Below, piece by piece: positions 57,407 to 64,000 of a stretch of 64,000 nucleotides of DNA (the first letter of the stretch is position 1; each line of letters starts with the position of its first letter). The notes below the pieces were generated by a model that searched no databases, was not told where the DNA came from, and worked only from the letters and a program-made list of their open reading frames with translations. The position numbers and the translations under genes were made by a program. The DNA is from Zanthoxylum bungeanum (Eukaryota; Streptophyta; Magnoliopsida; Sapindales; Rutaceae): contig SKCR01032778.1 of assembly GCA_019454045.1 (NCBI GenBank), forward strand, positions 310,001 to 374,000, given 5' to 3'.

Positions 57407-57829
57407 TCAGTAGCCGCAAACAAGTACTTGCTGCTTTGTTTGGCCTCCGCTGAAAATGGACAGTGATGCCGAGCAAGTGGTAACAACAGACATGAGCAAA
57501 GCTTTTTCTAAATCGTTAGTGACACCATGTTCAAGAAACAAGATAATGTACTCCATAACGGATGCATCACATGGCAATGTGATAGGTCCATCGACTTCAA
57601 ATCCAAATTCCTCCTCGGACAATTTCAATAGTTCTCTGAAGATCATTTTATCAAGATACTTCAAGGGAATCAAGAATCGCTTCTGATCAGATGTACAGAC
57701 AACAAAATGGCCCTTATGAGCAAGCTCATCGCCTGCTTCATTTTTAGGTTGTGACATTCTCTTTCTTTTGATGGCAGAAATTTTTTCCCATTTGCTTGCC
57801 ATTTTAAAGAGTTTCTTTGAAATCATCAT
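57407..57829 (-). CDS. SAUR family auxin-responsive protein (type B, intact, block 2)
   Basis: Predicted 140-residue SAUR, intronless. MMISKKLFKMASKWEKISAI is followed by RKRMSQPKNE, then the core GHFVVCTSDQKRFLIPLKYL and LSEEEFGFEVDGPITLPCDA, and the C-terminal NDLEKALLMSV ending VCGY. Two adjacent ATGs give a one-residue uncertainty in the start. A TATA-like site (CTGCTATATAAATAAC, 57895-57910) lies about 70 bases upstream. Other type B copies at 45688-46108 and 61344-61692 are broken, so this is the only usable type B gene seen. The role as a growth-promoting PP2C.D inhibitor is inferred from the family. Confidence 0.9.
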   Translation of the reverse strand: MMISKKLFKMASKWEKISAIKRKRMSQPKNEAGDELAHKGHFVVCTSDQKRFLIPLKYLDKMIFRELLKLSEEEFGFEVDGPITLPCDASVMEYIILFLEHGVTNDLEKALLMSVVTTCSASLSIFSGGQTKQQVLVCGY

Positions 57830-58559
57830 GGTGGATTGAAAACTTTGAGGGGGGCACTACTTGAATTTGAAGTGCAATGAAATGGAAGAGAGTTTGTTAT
57901 TTATATAGCAGTAAGGCCTGAAGAGACTTGACCTGCTGGAGCTTTTTCCAAGAGGCTAACCACAATAAATAAGAATCTTTTTTTTATTTTTCACACAAGA
58001 TATGGCTAATGGAATTTCCAAGGATCAAACATCTTCAAGTAATTAACTAACTACGATGTCCAGAATAAAGAAACAAAATAAGCAACAAGAAAAGTACCAA
58101 GTGACATTCTATTTGGAAGTGCCTATGTACTTGAACAAGAACTAACTGCCTGCCTCTGTACTTTAACAAGAACAAACCCCTCGAATACAACAACAAGAAC
58201 AATAAAAAGTTATAAATTGCATCGTTAGGACTAAGTTTATGGTTACAAACAACATAAATAAAATGTCAATAATTGTAGTTTACCCTAAATGGCTTCTGGA
58301 ATTCATGCATTATTATTAATTTTTTTCACCAAGTAACTAACATAAGCATGTTTCTTGTGAACTAAGTCCAATTTTGCCGCAACTTCCAAGTCTATCAACA
58401 TATTTACTGTAGAATTTTTGTTGCCTAACCTTTGCTGCATAGTTTCTTGAGGAGAATCCTCTGTTTGTTTTTACTACACAGGACAAATTAATGAGGGTTT
58501 TTTTGGCTTGAATCAATGTGAAGGCCGCTGTTGGAGCCTCTACATACTATTGTAGAAAC

Positions 58560-58703
58560 ATTTTTTTTTTAATTGTTGGAAACCATGCCGCCAAACCACA
58601 TATATCGGGTTTAAGCGGAGCAGGTAAAACCCCTGACTGTCTCAGGTTCTTATAAGAAGCGCACTCCCTGAATTCAAACCCAGCCACGCCCCTTGGGGAC
58701 TAA
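58560..58703 (-). repeat. SINE insertion with paralogous empty sites
   Basis: Minus-strand SINE with A-tail (T-run 58561-58570). It is flanked by 'gtagaaacat' and 'gcagaaacat', a likely TSD. The matching positions in the other SAUR blocks (46672-46685 and 62310-62325) read straight through without it. The B box region is damaged and part of the head is missing. Confidence 0.78.
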
Positions 58704-59023
58704 TGCAGAAACATTCAGAGCTGAAATATATCTTTCAGATAAAGCTTAGTCTAATTGTTAATCTTTTTCCTGATCAAATAGTAGTTTTCTGAAGAAATCT
58801 GTACCAAACATTCATAGTCAGATTAATGCAAATGTGTGAGAATTTCTGATACCGTATCTTGGTGACTGACCAATGTAATACACAGATGAATTTCTCTTTC
58901 ATGGACCAAATTTCTTAAGACATTCATTTGTAGACAGAAATTATGGAACAAAAGGTTTCATTTGATATTTACAGAACTGATGAAAATATTCTACATCAAA
59001 ATTGCAAAATGTATACACCAACT

Positions 59024-59452
59024 CTAATAGCTATAAATAAATTTATGTTGATGGCTTTGTCCAAGAGCAAGAGAAGATGAATCTGAGAAATGGCACGTCC
59101 ACAGAGAAGTTAGCAAAGCTTTCTCTATATCCTCAGGAATGCATTCTTTAACCAAAGACATGACATAATTTAATAAAGTACTATCACATGGCAGAGTGAT
59201 AGGTCCATCAGATGGAAGTCCGAATTCCTCTTCAGACAATCTCAATAGCTCAATGAAGACATTTCTGCTGAGATATTCCAGTGGAACTGTGAATCTCATG
59301 TTGTCAGTTGTGTAGACAACGAAATGGCCTTTATTTGCAACTGTTGTCTTCTGTGCAGCAGCAATTCTTGGGAAGGAAATTCTCTTCCGCTTCATTGCAG
59401 CCATTTTCTGCCACTTCTTGGCTAATTGAATGAGCCTCTTTGAGTTGATCAT
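59024..59452 (-). CDS. SAUR family auxin-responsive protein (type C, intact, block 2)
   Basis: Predicted 142-residue SAUR, intronless. I chose the ATG at 59452 (MINSKRLIQLAKKWQKMAAM) because paralogs start there. The frame stays open for 81 codons upstream, but that stretch holds the TATA-like 'catatatatga' and is promoter. Then come RKRISFPR, the core GHFVVYTTDNMRFTVPLEYL, LSEEEFGLPSDGPITLPCDS, and a C-terminus EDIEKALLTSLWTC ending YSY. It is the intact counterpart of the split gene at 46991-52573 and of the partial copy at the window end. Confidence 0.9.
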   Translation of the reverse strand: MINSKRLIQLAKKWQKMAAMKRKRISFPRIAAAQKTTVANKGHFVVYTTDNMRFTVPLEYLSRNVFIELLRLSEEEFGLPSDGPITLPCDSTLLNYVMSLVKECIPEDIEKALLTSLWTCHFSDSSSLALGQSHQHKFIYSY

Positions 59453-59831
59453 GTTTGTAGAATGAATATTTTTGAACAAAGTGGAACTAGAAACTCTAGA
59501 GATTAGATATCTTGGTAAGAAGAAATTATGTTGTGGTGAAGAAGCAATGGGGGTTTGGTCATATATATGATGATGAGGAAAGACAGCACCATATGTCCAT
59601 GTTTCTTTGTGTTGGGTTGATAGGTTCTTTGGCCATGTGATCATCGAAACAAAGAGATGATTGTATTTAGTTTCCAATAAGTAGGCCATTGTCATTTGTT
59701 AGTTAGTTGAGCTATTGTCTTCTTCTGCCAGGCTTGCGCATTTGACTGTATTGGCCTACTTAATAGTTAATATGATAGAAAAGTTAACATAAAGTCTGTT
59801 TTGGTTCACCTAGAATATAAATAAACTAGCA

Positions 59832-60838
59832 GAGGGCAGCCGCCCATGGATTCATGACATGAGGGCAGTCTCGTCCACCTTCCATCAAGTGTTGAAGTTC
59901 CCCACCAAGTGGGGCATACAAGAGATCAGAGGAGACTAACTTGCCTCAAGGAGTTGCTATCAGACGACCTTGAAGGCCAAGCCTGCTTCAGCATAGCAAT
60001 TACAGAAAGGACCTTGTCGGGCCGAACCGGATCAGCCCGATATCGAGAAACTCGACGAAGTCCAGATTCACCCCTAGCTTGCGGACCACAAAGCTCAGAT
60101 TGGAGCTCAATTTGAACCCAAGCTACGCACAAAGTTGATCAACTTTCTCATAGAGCGACACAATTGCTTTGCATAGTCGCACGAAGACATGACCGAGATA
60201 AACCCCAAGATGATGACCCACGAGCTCCACATTGACCCAGACTACCCCTCGGTGAAACAGAAGAGAAGGAAATTCGCCCCAGAAAGGAACCGAATCATCG
60301 ACGAAGAGGTTTAGAAGCTTCTAGAAAATGAGGCTATCAAAGAACTCCAGTATCCCTAGTGGCTAGCCAATGTTGTGGTAGTTCGGAAGAAGAATGAGAA
60401 ATGACGAGTCTGCATCGACTTCACATATCTGAATAAGGCATGCCCGAAAGACTCATTCTCCTGACCCCATATTGATTCGATGGTCGACGTTACACCCGGA
60501 CATGAGTTATTGAGCTTCATGGATGCCTACTCAGGCTACAATCAGATCATCATGCATCCAAACGACTAAGAGAAGACGACCTTCATCACCAACAAAGGGA
60601 TCTATTGCCACAAGGTAATGCCTTTCTGACTTAAGAATGTCGGGGCTACATACCAACGCCTTGTCGACAAAATGTTTTCCCAACAGATAGGGAAAACAAT
60701 GGAAGTGTATATTGACGACATGTTGGTGAAGTCCTTGAAAGCCGAGCAGCACCTGGAGCACTTGGGACAGGCATTCGATATAATGAGGAAGTATAACATG
60801 AAGTTGAATCCTACCAAGTGCGCTTTCGGCGTCGCGTC
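59832..60838 (+). pseudogene. Truncated gypsy polyprotein fragment inside a SAUR block
   Basis: Ty3/gypsy remnant without LTRs. Plus-strand reading gives a pre-RT region (KLINFLIERH, HEDMTEINPKM), then reverse transcriptase: VKQKRRKFAPERNRIIDEEV, CIDFTYLNKACPKDSF, FMDAYSGYNQI, a damaged TFITNKGIYCHKVMPF, and the catalytic YIDDMLVKSLK near 60709-60741, ending CAFGVAS. At least six in-frame stops. The junctions are sharp: SAUR flank ends near 59831 ('ataaactag') and resumes near 60838 ('cagtcaccaggctagagac'). Confidence 0.85.
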
Positions 60839-61030
60839 TACAGTCACCAGGCTAGAGACAGTCCATTTAATGCTGCTTTCTTTGTGCAGGGGATTATGCA
60901 AAGCAATAACATGTGATACCAATGGGAAATTTGTATGTAGGAATGATTTGGAACTTAGCACATGATGGTGGACCATAGCAGGGTACCATTGTGGTTTCTT
61001 CATTCTAAGTGGATATAAATTTGGTGATGG
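60838..61030 (-). pseudogene. SAUR type A 5' flank remnant (block 3)
   Basis: About 190 bases match 45356-45555, including 'ggctagagacagtcc', 'ctttgtgcaggggatta' and 'ggtaccattgtggtttctt'. The coding part of this type A copy is gone, replaced at the left by the gypsy fragment. Confidence 0.7.
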
Positions 61031-61343
61031 CTTTTAATTCACAAGAAACAAGATGCTTGTGATCTGCCTATGTGACAGAATTTTTGTGGCTCAATCTTTC
61101 CTACTTGATTGAGCCACATATTTTTTTGTTTGTAAAACAAATCATGCAAGCAGAAGCAGACAGAAAGTGAGCTTATATAGCTTTAAACTTCATACCGTAA
61201 AGTGATACTATGCTATATAACAAACACTTACTGTAATTTACAATCTGGTCAAACTTTACAGATTCATGCTATGCTGATCAAGTTTCTGTAGATGGCACAT
61301 ATTATATTGAAACCTACTTGTCATTTATAAAGAAAGTCTTTAT

Positions 61344-61692
61344 TCAGTAACCGCAAACAAGTACTTGCTACTTTGTTTGCTCTTTGTGGAAAATAGACAG
61401 TGATGCGGGAATAATTCTTTGGTGTAACGGAGGTATGAATAACGTGATATCACTAATAAATTAGTAAATGACATGTATGATTTAATACTCATATTTTTAC
61501 TTGTTTTTTAATATTTTAGCACGCGTGGCATTGAATTATTAGATTGTTACACGGATGATACGATATCTCTGTTGTATTGTAGATTTTCTCTTGATGCGGA
61601 GAAAGTGGTAGAAACATACATCAGCAATGCTTTTTCTAGATCCTTTAGTGATACCACATTTAAGAAACAAGACTATGTACTCCATAAGAGTA
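61344..61692 (-). pseudogene. SAUR type B copy, truncated and split by a MITE (block 3)
   Basis: The C-terminal codons up to the stop at 61344 (as in VCGY of the intact copy) and the middle of the 3' half are present. A 183-bp MITE interrupts them. The N-terminal half is missing past 61692, where promoter sequence begins. Confidence 0.75.
61409..61591. mobile_element. 183-bp MITE in the SAUR type B pseudogene
   Basis: A perfect 8-bp TSD tgatgcgg lies at 61401-61408 and 61592-61599. The ends are GAATAATTCTTTGG and GTAGATTTTCTCT, with no strong TIR. The paralogs at 45757 and 57470 are uninterrupted there. A second copy of the same family is at 4265-4441 in reverse. Confidence 0.82.
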
Positions 61693-62458
61693 TTATTACT
61701 TTCAAAGGAGTATTATTACTTTAAAGCGCAATGGAATGGAAGAGAGTTTGTTATTTATATAGCAGTAAAGCCTGAAGAGACTTGACCTGCTGGAGCTATT
61801 TACAAGATTCTAACCACAATAACCAAGTTTGTTTCATGACTAAAAGAAAGAGTATTTTATATCTTAGGCCCGCCGTCAGAATCTTTATTTTTTTTGCCTC
61901 ATAAGATATGCTAATGGAATTTCCAAGGATCTAACATCTTCAAGTAATTTACTAACAACAATGTACTGAACAAAGAAACAAAATAACAAACTGAAAGGTC
62001 AATAATTCTTGTTTGACCAAAATGGCTCCTGGAATTCATGCATTATTGTTATTTTTTTTTCTGAAGTAACTTACATAAGCATGTTTCTTACGAACTAAAT
62101 CCAACATAAATAATATATTTGACCTTTGCAGTAACTTCCAAGTTTGTCAACATATTTACTGTAGAATTGTCATTACCAAACCTGTGTTGCATAGTTTCTT
62201 GAGGAGAATCATCTGTTTTTTTTTTTTTTACTACAGAGGATCACTTAATGAAGTTTTTGTTTTCTGGCTTGAATCAATGCAATGTCCAGTGTTGGAGCCT
62301 TCACATACTATTAAAGAAACCATCAAAGTTCTATCAGATAAAGCTTAGTCAAATTTGTTAATTTTATATTTTCCTGATGAAAGCATAGTTTCCTGAAGAA
62401 ATCTTGTACCAAACACTCATAATCAAATTGATATAAATATGTGAGCATTACTTCTGAT

Positions 62459-63770
62459 CAGTGGCGGTGCCACTTGGGGCCCAGGAGGGGCGTCCAAGAA
62501 AAAAAAAAAAATTTTTATAAATAAATTATTATTATTTGATTTAACAAAAAAGATCCTTCTAAAATTTCAAAACTTTAAAATATCAAATCTTAAAGTAAAA
62601 TATTTTTATTTTCTAATTTTTATTTTTGTTAATTTTCTTGGTCACAACTTTAAATCAATCAACCAACTATTCAGTCAGAGAGGTCCCAAAATTTTATCCA
62701 AAATGTTAAATTTTATGTGTAATGACTTTTTATACTTTTTATTGTTTATGAATAGGGGTCTCGTTTTAGGAACTCCCCTATGTCATATCAAAATCTAGGA
62801 CAACTCATGAAGCCCTTGAATTTAGCCCTGTTGATTCAACAATCCGATCCGCTCGATTTTTTTGACTCAAACCCACCGAATTCGGATCGGATCGGACCAA
62901 TCCGATCCGAAATAGGATGATTTCGGATCGAATTGGTCCGATTCGATTCGATTCGAATTCGGATCGAACCAATCCGATCCGATAATTATCGGATCGGATC
63001 GGATCGAGTTCGATTGTTTGATTCGATCCGATCGAATCAAACAATCGTGGGCATTTCGGATCGGATCGGATTCGGATTCGGTCCGATCCGATCCGAATCC
63101 GATAATGCCCACCCCTACTGTTGAATTTTTTTTCTAAATATGGTGTATAAATATATATATATATATAGGGAATGAAATGATAAAATCCTTAAGTGAAAAA
63201 GACTAAACCTTTGGGTTTAAAGGAAATAATATGTTTTTAATGGGAAAGAACATAATTCTTAGGTTGAAAGGACCTCATGGAGGATTATAACCCTTCAAGA
63301 ATTGCCTTCATTGATAAAATGATGTGTTTTCAAAGGAAACCCTCCATGTCTATAAAAATGAATGCTTGAATTCATTTTTTGATCATCCAAAAGAATCCAA
63401 AAACATTCATTCTAAAAAATCTGAAGTATAGAAAGAATTTTCCCCATTTTCAAGTGCAAGTTCTTGGAGAAATGAGTGTCCCTTCAACATGAAGCAACCG
63501 AGTTATCATGAGAGAACGTTAGCCACAAGCCCACAAGTAATCCATTGAGCACCGACGCAGGACTAATAAGTTATAAGGACAGAGACAACTCAACTTGATT
63601 CTCATTTATCATCTTCTAAATAAATTTTCAGATTTTTCTAAGTTTCAATGTTTATGTTTTATTGAATGTATCACAATAAAAATTTGATTGAAAGTTGCAT
63701 GTTAAAATTGATTAATAACACATTATAGATAACAAGCCCCTCATGAATCAAATTCTTGGCTCCGCCACTG
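62459..63770. mobile_element. Non-autonomous hAT transposon (1312 bp)
   Basis: The TIR CAGTGGCGGTGCCA pairs with CAGTGGCGGAGCCA (inverted). A perfect 8-bp TSD cttctgat lies at 62451-62458 and 63771-63778. The element lies in the 3' flank of the type C SAUR of block 3; blocks 1 (46825) and 2 (58845) lack it. No transposase ORF. It contains a nested repeat island at 62836-63117 and a short AT run at 63153-63168. Confidence 0.9.
62836..63117. mobile_element. MITE-like GGATCGGATCGG island nested in the hAT element
   Basis: Dense 'cggatcggatcgg' and 'ccgatccgatcc' motifs on both strands. The right end 'tgcccacccccta'-like, inverted TAGGGGTGGGCA, matches hAT-type MITE ends. Flanks ctgttgat (62828-62835) and ctgttgaa (63118-63125) are a likely TSD. 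The left TIR is not recognisable. Confidence 0.55.
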
Positions 63771-63895
63771 CTTCTGATACCGTATCTTCGTTACTTACGA
63801 ATGGAATATAGAGATTAATTTCTTTCATGGATCAAGCAAAAGTTTTTCATTTGATATTTATACTACATCAATATAGTAAAATGTATACACCAAGT

Positions 63896-64000
63896 CTAAT
63901 AGCTAAAAATAAGTGTTTGTTGATGGCTTTGTCCTAGAGCAAGAGAAGATGAAGCTGAGAAATGGCACGTCGACAGAGAAGTTAGCAAAGCTTTCTCCAA
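63896..64000 (-). CDS. SAUR type C, C-terminal part (block 3), cut by the window end
   Basis: Minus-strand coding for the last 34 residues of a type C SAUR: LEKALLTSL, then a Ser-rich stretch and IFSY, stop at 63896-63898. It resembles both 46991-47149 and 59024-59452. The rest lies outside the window, so whether the gene is intact is unknown. Confidence 0.75.
   Translation of the reverse strand: MEKALLTSLSTCHFSASSSLALGQSHQQTLIFSY

Noticed and set aside
59453..59695. 81-codon in-frame extension upstream of the SAUR at 59024-59452
   Set aside because: It covers the TATA-like region, has no similarity to SAUR N-termini, and all paralogs start at the MIN(S/T)KRL codon.
62805..63124. Arg/Ser/Asp-rich repetitive ORFs on both strands
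   Set aside because: They are translations of the GGATCGGATCGG motif island inside the hAT element.

Overview
This is a plant nuclear window, almost certainly from a eudicot. The evidence is spliced genes with GT-AG introns, clustered SAUR genes, a nuclear complex I subunit gene, tRNA-derived SINEs, Ty1/copia and Ty3/gypsy LTR retrotransposons and many AT-rich MITEs. I cannot name the species. Host genes fill only a small part; most of the window is transposable elements in several nested layers.

Layout. (1) 1-9.9 kb: a minus-strand amino acid transporter gene of the lysine/histidine transporter-like family (4 exons, 2213-3996), flanked by MITEs, SINE copies, a hAT-type MITE (6089-6532) and a diverged solo gypsy LTR (about 7003-7692). 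(2) 10.05-14.83 kb: a copia element (copia-1) with both LTRs and a target site duplication (TSD), lacking its integrase core. (3) 17.2-20.8 kb: a second transporter gene of the same family (5 exons, same strand), with nested MITEs and an AAT microsatellite in its introns. (4) 20.98-26.56 kb: a young gag-only gypsy-type element whose interior carries about 18 copies of an 82-bp repeat and 6 copies of a 44-bp repeat. (5) 27.86-34.17 kb: a full-length but frameshifted copia element (copia-2) with a regular CGTTCGAACG repeat array in its leader. (6) 34.2-39.1 kb: a degraded hAT-type MITE holding two Mutator-like TIR elements side by side, then other MITEs and a CACTA-like fragment. (7) 39.5-64 kb: a SAUR (small auxin-up RNA) cluster, all on the minus strand, built from repeated A-B-C blocks. 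Three copies look intact (42404-42850, 57407-57829, 59024-59452); the others are frameshifted, deleted, truncated by the window edge or split by insertions. One is cut in two by a very young 5.1-kb copia-type element (47150-52295). A plus-strand gene for mitochondrial complex I subunit B12/NDUFB3 (54565-54780) sits between SAUR blocks.

How it works together. The transporter pair looks like a local duplication. The SAUR cluster grew by segmental duplication, and the copies serve as each other's empty-site controls, so individual SINE, hAT, MITE and LTR insertions can be read as present or absent between blocks. No bacterial-style operons, CRISPR arrays or toxin genes are present. Coordinates of splice sites and repeat ends were read by eye.
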